Positions 8,315 through 17,074 of a stretch of 64,000 bases of DNA are shown here, piece by piece. The position numbers and the translations under genes were made by a program. The stretch comes from Paenibacillus sp. yr247. Lineage in GTDB: Bacteria > Bacillota > Bacilli > Paenibacillales > NBRC-103111. The stretch covers positions 1-64,000 of the forward strand of contig NZ_FNIF01000013.1 in assembly GCF_900103825.1 (NCBI RefSeq). The letters run 5' to 3'. The notes beneath the pieces were generated by a model that was given only the letters and a program-made list of their open reading frames with translations, ran no database searches and was not told the DNA's origin. Positions within the stretch are counted from its first letter, which is position 1. Each line of letters starts with the position of its first letter.

Positions 8315-9214
8315 CTAGTAAATGCTGTCACCGGTCAGTTTTTTACTGAGATTATTCAATCCCACAATTAAGAAGAAGCCAATAATTGACTTGAACAGTC
8401 CAATTGCTGTTGAGTAGCTAAATTGGGCGCCAAGTAGACCGATTCGATAAACATAAGTATCAATCACTTCTCCGACATCCCGAACAAGCGGATTCAGAAA
8501 GACAAGCACCTGTTCAACATTGGAGTCCAATAAATGGCCGATCCGCAGTAAAAACAATACCACAATAGCAGGCATCAAGCTGGGCAACGTAATATGCCAG
8601 ATTTGCCGCCATCGGCTCGCTCCATCAACCACAGCAGCCTCGTATAAACTGGGATTGATTCCGGCAATCGCCGCCAAATAAATAATCATTCCCCAGCCTA
8701 CATCTTTCCAGATTCCGAGGGAAACTAGAATTCCCCTGAAATAATCCACCTGTGTAATGAAATCGATATGGCTTAAACCGAACCAATCCATAAAGTTGTT
8801 GACCATCCCTTCAATACCAAGCAGGTTTAGAAAAATCCCCCCAACTATAATCCAAGATAAAAAATGGGGCAGGTAAAGAAAGGTTTGCACCTGTTTCTTA
8901 AACCAGATAAGCCTTATTTCATTCAGTAGGAGTGAAAGCAGCAAGGGCGCAGGAAAGCCAAAAATAATCGAATAGAGCGCCAGCACTAGTGTGTTTTGTA
9001 ATATGTGAAAGAATTCGGCATACGTAAACATCTTTTCGAAGTGTTCAAACCCGACCCAAGAACTGTGGATCATCCCTTTAAACAAATCGTAATTCTCAAA
9101 TGCGATGATGTTCCCAAGTAGGGGGATGTATTTGAATATCAAAAAGTGGAGTATGCCGGGAAGCGCGATAAGAAAAACTGCCAACCTGTGATTTGCTTGA
9201 ATCTTTTTGATCAT
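8315..9214 (-). CDS. ABC carbohydrate importer permease (LplB/YtcO type)
   Basis: A 299-residue partner permease of the MalF/LplB type, with a hydrophobic first helix (LAVFLIALPGILHFLIF) and further helices to the C-terminus. Its EAA loop is SLYEAAVVDGASRWRQIWHITLPSLMP. The start is the ATG at 9212-9214 (MIKKIQANH), which has AAAGGGGG 7-8 bases upstream; an in-frame ATG 14 codons earlier has no ribosome site. It forms the transmembrane channel with the product of 7431-8303. It most likely imports the oligosaccharide that NagA, NagB and the oxidoreductases of this locus break down. Confidence 0.9.
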   Translation of the reverse strand: MIKKIQANHRLAVFLIALPGILHFLIFKYIPLLGNIIAFENYDLFKGMIHSSWVGFEHFEKMFTYAEFFHILQNTLVLALYSIIFGFPAPLLLSLLLNEIRLIWFKKQVQTFLYLPHFLSWIIVGGIFLNLLGIEGMVNNFMDWFGLSHIDFITQVDYFRGILVSLGIWKDVGWGMIIYLAAIAGINPSLYEAAVVDGASRWRQIWHITLPSLMPAIVVLFLLRIGHLLDSNVEQVLVFLNPLVRDVGEVIDTYVYRIGLLGAQFSYSTAIGLFKSIIGFFLIVGLNNLSKKLTGDSIY

Positions 9215-9283
9215 AGGAATCCCCCTTTCTAATGATAGAATCTGTTTCGGAAGCATAGGTTGGATGGAAATAGGTCAAAAAAA

Positions 9284-10882
9284 TTATTTTTTATAAAATT
9301 GTTTATACCAAGCAGTGGACTCTTTAATAGCTTGATCGCCGCCGTGTTTCTTCCAATCTGTAACGAAGTTAGCAAACGCTGTGTCAAGCGGCTCGCGTCC
9401 GGTAACGACCTTGGCAAACATATCCAGGTACAGCGAACCTGCCTGCCAGCCTAATTCAGGATGTGTCTTCATCGTCAGTAGAATTGGCATATTAATGTCT
9501 TCATGTTTGATCGTATTGATTTTTGCATATTCGGTAGCCTGATTGACAGAGGCGGCGTATTTACTTGTATTGATTAATAGAGGTGAAATCCTGGCATCAC
9601 CTTCCGGATTGATCATCACTCGGAAAAACGTAGTGACATTCTTTGCTTTATTAACTGCGGTTTCTGGGTCAAAATTGATTTTGCCATTCGTTTCCGTAAA
9701 GTTTTGATCTTTAATCCCAAAGGCGAAAAATTTATTTTTCTCAGGATCGCTAGAATGCACCCAATCGAAAAATTTAATGACGTCTTCGGGATACTTGGAT
9801 TTGTTGGTAATGGCATATACGGCACTAATTCCAGTTGATTCCGGAACTAAATTTGCTTTGCCCTGTGCATTTTTCACTCCTGGCAATGCTGCAATATCAG
9901 CATTTGGATCCGTATAAGCATCATGGTTGTCGCCGTTCATCAAATCCACCGATTGGTGACTCCACATCCCTGCTTTTCCTTGATGAATCTGCGTCACCCA
10001 ATCATTATTTTTTAATGTAAATAAGTCTTTATTGATGTAACCTTTGTCATATAGCATCTTGTAAAATTTAATGGCATCCTTCATTTCCGGAGCAATTAAA
10101 TTTGGTATTAATTGTCCGTCCTTGTATTGCCAAATACTTGGAAATGCATTGAAGTAACCGAAGAACGAATAGGAAAAGTCGAGATTTTCCCGCATCAGAT
10201 AAGGAATCTCATCATTTTTCCCATTCCCGTTTAAATCGTGAGTTTTTACAGCTTCGAAGTAGGCTAAATAATCGTCCATGGTTTGCGGTTCTTTCATCCC
10301 GAGCTTTTGCAGCCAATCTTTGCGATACAGATCCACCAAAATGTTCTTCGCAGCAGTCTTTTTAGGAATTCCGTATATTTTTCCATTGGCATTCACTTTC
10401 GGATCATTCCATGTTACTTCGGAAATATCCTTTTTAAGGTTTGGAGCAAATTTGTCGATCAAGGGCCCCAACTCAAGAAATACACCGTTTTCGACAGCTG
10501 TGGGATGCGCCCCATTGCTGATGTTATCCGTCCAAATGGCATCTGGGAGATCACCCGAGGCAAACCGGACAGTCAGTTGTTTAAAATAATCGTCATGCCC
10601 CAAAATCTCAAATTTGATATTGTACGGTCGACCTGAATAATTGCTAAACAGTCTCGACATTTCTTTCGTATACATGTCATCTTCCTTGACACCTTGTGCA
10701 TATTCGTTTGCACCATCTTGCATCAAAATGGTAATGTCGATCGGGGTGGAGGTTGTACTAGCATTTGTTCCCACTGCACCCTTCGTATCGCTCGAACTGC
10801 TACTGCATGCAGACAACAATGTAAAACTTGCCATAAGAATCGGAAATAAGATAAACCTTGTATTCCTACTCAACTTTTTCAT
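9284..10882 (-). CDS. ABC importer solute-binding lipoprotein (LplA/YtcQ type)
   Basis: A 532-residue extracellular sugar-binding lipoprotein. The signal peptide has the lipobox LLSAC with the lipidated Cys at residue 26, followed by a Ser/Thr-rich linker. The ATG at 10880-10882 has GGAGGGGAAGG just upstream; earlier in-frame starts do not. The large size (about 530 residues) is typical of the LplA/YtcQ group that works with YesM/YesN-type two-component systems in Paenibacillus and Bacillus. A YesM/YesN-like pair is encoded directly upstream. An inverted repeat at 10898-10930 precedes the ribosome site and may be the response-regulator site. Confidence 0.9.
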   Translation of the reverse strand: MKKLSRNTRFILFPILMASFTLLSACSSSSSDTKGAVGTNASTTSTPIDITILMQDGANEYAQGVKEDDMYTKEMSRLFSNYSGRPYNIKFEILGHDDYFKQLTVRFASGDLPDAIWTDNISNGAHPTAVENGVFLELGPLIDKFAPNLKKDISEVTWNDPKVNANGKIYGIPKKTAAKNILVDLYRKDWLQKLGMKEPQTMDDYLAYFEAVKTHDLNGNGKNDEIPYLMRENLDFSYSFFGYFNAFPSIWQYKDGQLIPNLIAPEMKDAIKFYKMLYDKGYINKDLFTLKNNDWVTQIHQGKAGMWSHQSVDLMNGDNHDAYTDPNADIAALPGVKNAQGKANLVPESTGISAVYAITNKSKYPEDVIKFFDWVHSSDPEKNKFFAFGIKDQNFTETNGKINFDPETAVNKAKNVTTFFRVMINPEGDARISPLLINTSKYAASVNQATEYAKINTIKHEDINMPILLTMKTHPELGWQAGSLYLDMFAKVVTGREPLDTAFANFVTDWKKHGGDQAIKESTAWYKQFYKK

Positions 10883-10897
10883 AAACCTTCCCCTCCA

Positions 10898-10930
10898 ATA
10901 ACCGATTTCTATTTTCATAGTAACGGTTAT
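10898..10930 (-). promoter_or_regulatory. Inverted repeat ahead of the solute-binding protein gene
   Basis: ATAACCG at 10898-10904 and CGGTTAT at 10924-10930 are perfect 7-base arms with 19 bases between them. The repeat lies 16 bases upstream of the lipoprotein start and includes the leader. It could be an operator for the adjacent AraC-type response regulator or an RNA hairpin in the leader. The sequence alone does not decide. Confidence 0.35.
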
Positions 10931-11013
10931 CAAGCATCGCGAATATGGATATTGTTATTGAATCATGTACAATTATGAATGAATTATTCCATGGAATAGA
11001 GCGCTTATATTTA

Positions 11014-12069
11014 TTAAATGATTCCCATATTCGCCCGATATTCGGTAGGCGAGAACTCATATTTCTTTTTAAACACTTTTGCAAAATGTGTATAATCACT
11101 GAATCCAATGGCATGGGCAACCTCATATACTTTGAATAACGGATCATTTAATAGATCAAGAGCCTTCTCCATCCGAAGTCGATTGATATATTGGGAATAG
11201 CTGATACCAACTTCCTCGCTGAAGCATTTGCTGAAATAATTTGGCGACATTCCTACGGACAACGCGATATCCCTTAAGGAAAGCGTTTCATTCATATAGG
11301 ATTGATGAATATTGTCCAATGCGTTGCGAATCGTCTTATGTGTTCCCCAATTTCTCATACCGCGAATGTTTTCCATCATATCTATAAGCGTCGCTTGTAC
11401 TTGCTCGTACAATTTATCGTGGCGACCGAGCGCTTTCAAATTCGTGTATTCCACATAGTGGAAGCGAGAACCGCTTAATTCCCCCAGTTCCGCCATCAAT
11501 AAGGTCAATACATCCAAGTACATCTCATGCATCATGATCAAATGATACCTTTTATCGACAAATAATTGATGAAGGTCTTTAAGTTCACTAACCATAGCAT
11601 CCCGATTTAATAGCCAAATGTGGCTGGCTAAACGGTGAATGAAAGATTTGGAAGTCGTATACCAATCACTTTTTTCAAGCAGCTCCTGCTTGTGCTTAAT
11701 CAGCTTTGCGGCACATCGCATCAAAGTAGCAACTACCTCGTCGGTATCGATTGGCTTCATTAAGTAGTCTGAAGCACAGTTCCATAGGGCTTGGCGGAAG
11801 TAGTCCGTGCTGCTGTACCCAGAGATGATCACAATCTCTGGAGCAAGTCCTCGATTCTTGATTTCCTGAGCCAGCTCAAATCCGTTAATCACCGGCATGT
11901 GGATATCCGTAATCACCAAATCGGGTTGAGATTCCTCCATAAATGCCAGGGCTTCCTCCCCATTATCTGCTGTACCGATCACTGTAAAATCCGGGAGCTC
12001 AGTTTCTATAATTTTTTTCAAGCTGCGTTTGATTGGTAGTTCATCATCTACAATCAGCACTTTAAACAT
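11014..12069 (-). CDS. YesN-type response regulator with AraC HTH
   Basis: A 351-residue response regulator. The N-terminal receiver domain has the acidic pair D8-D9, the phospho-acceptor D55 (LVITDIHMP) and Lys in LMKPID. A linker follows, then a C-terminal AraC-type double helix-turn-helix (about 245-351) with TLSLRDIALSVGMSPNYFSKCF and KVYEVAHAIGFSDYTHFAKVFKKKYEFSPTEYR. It overlaps the sensor kinase gene by 8 bases, so the two are translated together. It most likely activates the adjacent ABC importer operon in response to an extracellular sugar signal, as YesN-like regulators do. Confidence 0.92.
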   Translation of the reverse strand: MFKVLIVDDELPIKRSLKKIIETELPDFTVIGTADNGEEALAFMEESQPDLVITDIHMPVINGFELAQEIKNRGLAPEIVIISGYSSTDYFRQALWNCASDYLMKPIDTDEVVATLMRCAAKLIKHKQELLEKSDWYTTSKSFIHRLASHIWLLNRDAMVSELKDLHQLFVDKRYHLIMMHEMYLDVLTLLMAELGELSGSRFHYVEYTNLKALGRHDKLYEQVQATLIDMMENIRGMRNWGTHKTIRNALDNIHQSYMNETLSLRDIALSVGMSPNYFSKCFSEEVGISYSQYINRLRMEKALDLLNDPLFKVYEVAHAIGFSDYTHFAKVFKKKYEFSPTEYRANMGII

Positions 12070-13861
12070 CGATATCCCCCCGAGGAAGCATAATGTCCAT
12101 TACTGTTCCATTCGCATCGGATTCGCATATGTTCAATCCAAACGGCTCTCCGAACGTCAAGCGAAGACGGCTATGCACATTCCATAGCCCGATACTTTGT
12201 CCATGTAAAAATCGACTTTCGGAGACAATCTGATGATTTGTCATTCCTTTAAAGAGAGTGTTCAACATTTCTTTCGTTTGGGTTTCCATTCCTTTTCCAG
12301 CATCTTTAATCGTTAATACATAGGCGTTCTTTTCTAATCTCCCGCTAACTCCAATATATTTCGATTTTAGTCCATGCTTTTCATAACCGTGCTTAAATGC
12401 ATTTTCAACAACCGGTTGAAGCGAAAGCCGAACGGTTTCAACCTTTCGTAAAACCTCATCATCTACATTAATATCAAGAGTTAGATTGCCGTAACGTTCC
12501 TTCTGAATGCCTAAATAAGTAAGCAGATGCTCAAATTCCTCTGCCAGTGACACTGGCTTTTTTAGTTCGCCCAAATTAAAACGCAGCAATTTAGCAATCG
12601 CATTCACCATTTTACTTATGGGCTTGATTCCCGCTTCAATTGCGTAAGAATTGACTACTTCTAGTGAGTTATACATAAAATGCGGGTTAATTTGGGACTG
12701 TAACAAAAGAAGCTTGGATTCCATTTGCTTCAATTCCATTTCTTTTTCCTTCAATTCAGCATGTTGCACGACCTCCAGCAACCTCTTGATTTCTGAGACC
12801 ATTTTATTAAAGCTCCAGTATAAGCCGTTAATTTCACTGTGATTATGAGTAGCGGGCGCTCTGACTTCAAGATCGCCCAGCTCCGCTCTCTTCATTAATC
12901 TCCGTAAAATCGTAATCGGATAAGTCAAGGAAAGGGAAAAGGAAAAAATAACGATTACGGCTAATATAAAGAGCAATATACCAATAAAGAAGGTCAGTTG
13001 ATTTAATCGACTCAGGTCTCCATTCAATTCTTTTAGCGGAATTCGATCAGTCAGCTGCCACCCTGTAGATGCAAAACTATCGTATAAAACCAATTTCTTC
13101 TCTCCGTGCGAGGAATCGATATAAAAGCCACTGCCACTAAGCTTTGGGTAATCAGGAAACTCATCAGCCAGCGGCTTTCCCCATGATTGCTGGTCCGGGT
13201 GGTAAATAATGTTCCCTATTGAATCGGTTACCCATAACTGGTCCGATTGTCCCAATTTGATTTGCCCTATCATTTTTGACAGGTCGCGATAATTCAAATC
13301 GATGATAAGCATCCCTACCGACTTGTAGGTAACGGGATCGATAAGGTTTCGTGTAATGGTTAGCACTGGATTAGAGTTAAGGAAACGTATGCCAACAATA
13401 TTAAAATTTTTGCCTTTTATACTTTGATTAGCATATTTCTTATAAGCACTTATTGAACTGGCGTCTTGATTACTGCTGACGGCCGTACCATTTTTGGCGA
13501 CAATTGATAGATTCGTGACATCGGTTCGACCGGATACTAGATTAAGAAACAATTCGTTGTTTATACGTCGATTCCAGAGATATTGGTCATAGATATCATT
13601 TGGATCTGTATTCAGAAAGTTTTTGACGAGAGGGGATGTTAGGAAGGGAGAGGTTTCCTTTTCCAATTCCTTGAAATAGGAATCCAAATGATCGTTCATT
13701 TGTTGGATCATTTGCTGTGAAAAGCGGATCACATAATTCTCAATGATTTGAGTCGAAGTGTTATACCAATAAAAACCCAAGAGCAGAAAGGGAATACCAA
13801 AAAAGATAAATACAAAAAGGATCATTTTTTGGTTGATGGTAAACGTATATTTATTATGCAT
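12062..13861 (-). CDS. YesM-type sensor histidine kinase
   Basis: A 599-residue membrane sensor kinase. A first membrane helix lies near residues 12-30, an extracellular CACHE-like sensor domain spans about 35-275, and a second helix lies near 280-305 (FFIGILLFILAVIVIFSF). A HAMP segment follows. The His_kinase family phospho-acceptor motif is SQINPHFMYNSLE near residue 395, and the HATPase domain carries PVVENAFKHGYEKH and DAGKGM. The start is the second ATG behind AAGGAGGGGG. It is the histidine kinase partner of the response regulator encoded immediately downstream. The sensed compound is probably the substrate of the adjacent importer. Confidence 0.92.
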   Translation of the reverse strand: MHNKYTFTINQKMILFVFIFFGIPFLLLGFYWYNTSTQIIENYVIRFSQQMIQQMNDHLDSYFKELEKETSPFLTSPLVKNFLNTDPNDIYDQYLWNRRINNELFLNLVSGRTDVTNLSIVAKNGTAVSSNQDASSISAYKKYANQSIKGKNFNIVGIRFLNSNPVLTITRNLIDPVTYKSVGMLIIDLNYRDLSKMIGQIKLGQSDQLWVTDSIGNIIYHPDQQSWGKPLADEFPDYPKLSGSGFYIDSSHGEKKLVLYDSFASTGWQLTDRIPLKELNGDLSRLNQLTFFIGILLFILAVIVIFSFSLSLTYPITILRRLMKRAELGDLEVRAPATHNHSEINGLYWSFNKMVSEIKRLLEVVQHAELKEKEMELKQMESKLLLLQSQINPHFMYNSLEVVNSYAIEAGIKPISKMVNAIAKLLRFNLGELKKPVSLAEEFEHLLTYLGIQKERYGNLTLDINVDDEVLRKVETVRLSLQPVVENAFKHGYEKHGLKSKYIGVSGRLEKNAYVLTIKDAGKGMETQTKEMLNTLFKGMTNHQIVSESRFLHGQSIGLWNVHSRLRLTFGEPFGLNICESDANGTVMDIMLPRGDIDV

Positions 13862-13973
13862 ACATCCCCCTCCTTTTTAAAAACGCAAAGACATTTATAC
13901 TTTATGTTATATAATATAACATTTTAATTCATTAAATAAACTGATTATTTAAACATTTATTTCAAACAATTTT

Positions 13974-14020
13974 AGCCCTAATAATGCCTGTTATCAGACA
14001 TTTGTTAGGGCCATTTTTCC
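13974..14020. terminator. Hairpin between the NagB-like gene and the sensor kinase gene
   Basis: GCCCTAATAATG pairs with CATTTGTTAGGGC around a 12-base loop. It lies between the stop of the NagB-like gene (14062) and the start of the kinase gene (13861), so it would separate two minus-strand transcription units. The T-run is better on the plus strand, so direction is uncertain. Confidence 0.45.
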
Positions 14021-14061
14021 ACTAATGATTACAAAATTATTTCAGCTTCATCTCAACGGTG

Positions 14062-14850
14062 TTATTCTCCGTATGACTCCATATCTACATATAAACTGCA
14101 ATCCGGATGCTGGCGCAGAATGGTTGCCGGGCATGCGATACTAATTGCTTCATTTAAAGTACGCCGCACAGCTACCCGCTTGGATAAGCCTGGCACCATG
14201 CAGAATAGATGTTTACCTGACATTAGTGTCGGTATGGTCAGAGTCATTGCATGAGTCGGTACCTCACCGATTTCCGCGAAACAACGATCATTCACCTGTT
14301 GTTGCCGGCAAGCCGTATCGAGTTCGACTACTTTAACAGTTTGCTCATCTTGAAAATTGGCCACGGCTGGGTCATTAAACGCGATATGTCCATTCTCACC
14401 GATCCCTAGGCAGACGATGTCAATCGGTGCTTGCTGCAAAAGAGCGGAGTACCTGGCACATTCTTCTTCAGAAGATTGTGTGCTGTCAATCAATAAAACT
14501 TCTCTAGGTTGTACCCGATCGAACAGTTTATTGCACAAATATCGAGCAAACCGCTGTGGCGCATCCACTGAAAGCCCGATATACTCATCCATGTGAAAGA
14601 CCGTAATGCGTGACCAGTCTATGCCCTCTATTGTGCAAAGAGTCTCTAAAAATTCATTTTGGGAAGGCGCTGCCGCGAAGATCATCCGCAACTGCTTTTG
14701 GCTAGCCAACAATTCTTTTATTTTAGCCGCAGCATCTATACCAGCAGAAACACCCAATGATCGTCTGCTATCAAATACATTAACCTTTAGTTTGTCGAAC
14801 TGTTTTGTTTTTAAAGGCTCAATTCTAATCGCTTCGATTGCTTTCACCAT
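14062..14850 (-). CDS. nagB: Glucosamine-6-phosphate deaminase-like protein (NagB family)
   Basis: A 262-residue sugar-phosphate isomerase of the NagB/6-phosphogluconolactonase superfamily. NagB converts glucosamine-6-phosphate to fructose-6-phosphate and ammonia. Visible motifs are ITVFHMDEYIGL (equivalent of E. coli Asp72), CLGIGENGHIAFNDP and the C-terminal CPATILRQHPDCSLYVD. In E. coli the third motif reads NDGHIAFNEP, so the active-site Asp141 is Asn here and Glu148 is Asp, while His143 is kept. This may mean altered activity or a different amino-sugar substrate. It is the last gene of the run from 19706, next to a Gfo oxidoreductase and a DegT aminotransferase, in the same locus as NagA. 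Confidence 0.75.
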   Translation of the reverse strand: MVKAIEAIRIEPLKTKQFDKLKVNVFDSRRSLGVSAGIDAAAKIKELLASQKQLRMIFAAAPSQNEFLETLCTIEGIDWSRITVFHMDEYIGLSVDAPQRFARYLCNKLFDRVQPREVLLIDSTQSSEEECARYSALLQQAPIDIVCLGIGENGHIAFNDPAVANFQDEQTVKVVELDTACRQQQVNDRCFAEIGEVPTHAMTLTIPTLMSGKHLFCMVPGLSKRVAVRRTLNEAISIACPATILRQHPDCSLYVDMESYGE

Positions 14851-14857
14851 CCTTATT

Positions 14858-15760
14858 TTACAGCCTAACGGTTTTGCCAGTTATCCGGCTTTCGTTAGCA
14901 GCTTCAATGAATCTAATGATTTCGATCGTTTCCAGAGGATCTATATCAGACTTGCCCGTGTTGCACATCTTGATTATTTGTTCCAGCATGGTAACGTATT
15001 TCGACTTTTCCTCAACTGAAGTATCGATGAACTCGGTTGCTTTTTCCCGATGGATCCAGACCCCTTGGCTTTTATTGAGCAAATGATTTCCACGCATGCT
15101 TCCCACTCTGCCATCTTCCCAAGTCCCTATAACAATATCGCTAGCCTCACCAGCAAAAGTAATAACCTCTTTACAACCACTTCCGAGCAAAGCATATAGA
15201 CATTCAACGATATGAATTCCATACCAGAAAAAACCTGGCTGCGTCGACTCAAAAGCAAGTGTTCCAAAACAATCCACGTTCACAATAGCCCCGTAATCAT
15301 TGTTGGTTTTTGCCTGCAGAATCCTCTGCGCATACCGCCGAACAGAGCAACTCATCACGGTAACCTTATAGTGCTCGGCAATTTTCATAATAGCAACGGC
15401 ATCTTTATAACTTACCGTTAAAGGCTTATCAATAAACACTGGCTTCCCGAATGGGGCAATTGTGCGGAATAGATCGAGATGGGATCGTCCGTCAACGGCT
15501 GTTAAAAGAATCGCATCGGCGAAATCGGCAACTTGCTCAGGCGTATCGACTATTTTAATGCCGTAATTATCACGAAGTTCGCTTGTATAACCCTCTACGC
15601 GATCCATGCTGAGCTTAAAATCGGACGAACCACCTGGATAACCGATCACTACCCTCCCCCCAGAAACGTGCTGTTCATTTTCAGTTTCGTTTAACAACTG
15701 TACAAATATTTTTACATGCGATGTATCAAGTCCGATCATTCCGAGTTTTAGATCTGCCAT
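14858..15760 (-). CDS. Gfo/Idh/MocA-family oxidoreductase
   Basis: A 300-residue NAD(P)-dependent oxidoreductase. The N-terminus (KLGMIGLDTSHVKIFVQLL) is a variant Rossmann motif lacking the usual GxGxxG and resembling Gfo homologues that start GLDTSH. The EKP-like catalytic motif is FIDKPLTVSYKDAVAIM, with Asp in place of Glu. A ribosome site GGAGGG lies 7 bases before the ATG. It is 7 bases upstream of the NagB-like gene and 20 bases downstream of the DegT aminotransferase gene. The three may interconvert an amino sugar and a keto sugar. The substrate cannot be assigned. Confidence 0.8.
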   Translation of the reverse strand: MADLKLGMIGLDTSHVKIFVQLLNETENEQHVSGGRVVIGYPGGSSDFKLSMDRVEGYTSELRDNYGIKIVDTPEQVADFADAILLTAVDGRSHLDLFRTIAPFGKPVFIDKPLTVSYKDAVAIMKIAEHYKVTVMSCSVRRYAQRILQAKTNNDYGAIVNVDCFGTLAFESTQPGFFWYGIHIVECLYALLGSGCKEVITFAGEASDIVIGTWEDGRVGSMRGNHLLNKSQGVWIHREKATEFIDTSVEEKSKYVTMLEQIIKMCNTGKSDIDPLETIEIIRFIEAANESRITGKTVRL

Positions 15761-15780
15761 TCAACACCCTCCAATGAAGT

Positions 15781-17049
15781 TTAGGCTAATCCCAAACCGA
15801 TATATACTTTAATAATCGCTTCCGCAATATCGTCTGCATCTGCTTCTGTTAACATCGGATTGATGGGTATGTGGACGTAGCGTGAAAGCAAATTTTCGGC
15901 TCTAGGACACATCCCTTTTTCATAAATGACAGGATGACGGAATGGATAATTAAAAGGAAAATGATCTCTATCCACTGTTTGCTTATTCATCAAGTAAGGG
16001 ATCATGTATACAGGTTTACCGCCGTACATTTTAAAGCAGGTTACGCTTTCAGCTTCTACCGCACGGGAAAACTCATCTGCTTTTTCCGAGGTTGGCAAGA
16101 AAATTCCCAGAACAGATCGGCTGTCCCCTTCAATATCCATGGATTTACGCAATTGAATTCCCGGTATACTCTCTTGTAGTTTCTTGCAAATCGAACGATG
16201 ATGCTTCTGCGCAGTTGAGATGATGAAGTCAAGCTTTTTCCACTGTTCGAGAAGAACGGCACCCGTAAGCTCACTCATTCGGTAATTTTGACCTACCATA
16301 CCATTTGCTTCATCCGTCGTTTCCATTTGGTATCTCGATTTTTCCCGAAATCCACCCTGGTCATGATAACGAACGGCCCGTTCAAACCATTCTGGATTTC
16401 TTGTAGCAATCGCTCCACCCTCACCGGCAGTCAAAACCTTCTGCATTTGAAAACTGTAAGCACCTATGTCACCGATGGTACCGGCCTGTTGTCCTTTATA
16501 CTTCGTTCCTAGTGATTGGGCTACATCCTCAATTACGTAAATAGAATGCTTGCGGGCAAATGCCATAATCCGATCCATATCACATGGATTCCCGTTAATA
16601 TGAACAGCTATAATCGCCTTAACTTCCTCATCGTAAATCCTATCCAAATCATCCGGATCCATATTCATGCTTTCATCTATATCCGCATAAACCGGAACAG
16701 CGTTGCAGCAGATAACCGAACCAGCCGTAGCAGTAAACGTATTGGCGGGTATGATCACTTTATCCCCATAACCAATACCGAGTGCTTTTAAAGCTACAAT
16801 TAGGGCAGAAGTTCCAGAGGTTACACCCAATACATACGGAACATTGAAATCAGCTGCCATTTGATCTTCCAGTTGGGTCACACAATTCAGGGAATTCAAG
16901 CCATAATATCGGAAAGGCGATTTCGCAAGAACGACTTGTTCTACAAGCTTCGCCTCCTCTTCTCCAAGTACGAGTCCGCCGCGTACCATGGGGGGGAGTG
17001 GTAAGTTTCGAACAGCTTTACCACCGTGAATCGCTAATTTTTTTTCCAT
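15781..17049 (-). CDS. DegT/DnrJ/EryC1/StrS-family PLP aminotransferase
   Basis: A 422-residue PLP-dependent sugar aminotransferase of fold type I. It shows the N-terminal SPFRYYG region, GVTSGTSALIVALKALGIG, VIIPANTFTATAGSV, VIEDVAQSLG (Asp that binds the pyridine nitrogen) and SFQMQKVLTAGEGGAI with the Schiff-base Lys. Its family transfers an amino group between glutamate and a keto-sugar. The ATG at 17047-17049 is chosen because AGGAGGG lies 7 bases upstream. In this catabolic setting it may run in the deaminating direction or handle a keto intermediate from the neighbouring oxidoreductase. Confidence 0.88.
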   Translation of the reverse strand: MEKKLAIHGGKAVRNLPLPPMVRGGLVLGEEEAKLVEQVVLAKSPFRYYGLNSLNCVTQLEDQMAADFNVPYVLGVTSGTSALIVALKALGIGYGDKVIIPANTFTATAGSVICCNAVPVYADIDESMNMDPDDLDRIYDEEVKAIIAVHINGNPCDMDRIMAFARKHSIYVIEDVAQSLGTKYKGQQAGTIGDIGAYSFQMQKVLTAGEGGAIATRNPEWFERAVRYHDQGGFREKSRYQMETTDEANGMVGQNYRMSELTGAVLLEQWKKLDFIISTAQKHHRSICKKLQESIPGIQLRKSMDIEGDSRSVLGIFLPTSEKADEFSRAVEAESVTCFKMYGGKPVYMIPYLMNKQTVDRDHFPFNYPFRHPVIYEKGMCPRAENLLSRYVHIPINPMLTEADADDIAEAIIKVYIGLGLA

Positions 17050-17074
17050 ACCTAATCCCTCCTGAATCATTTTT

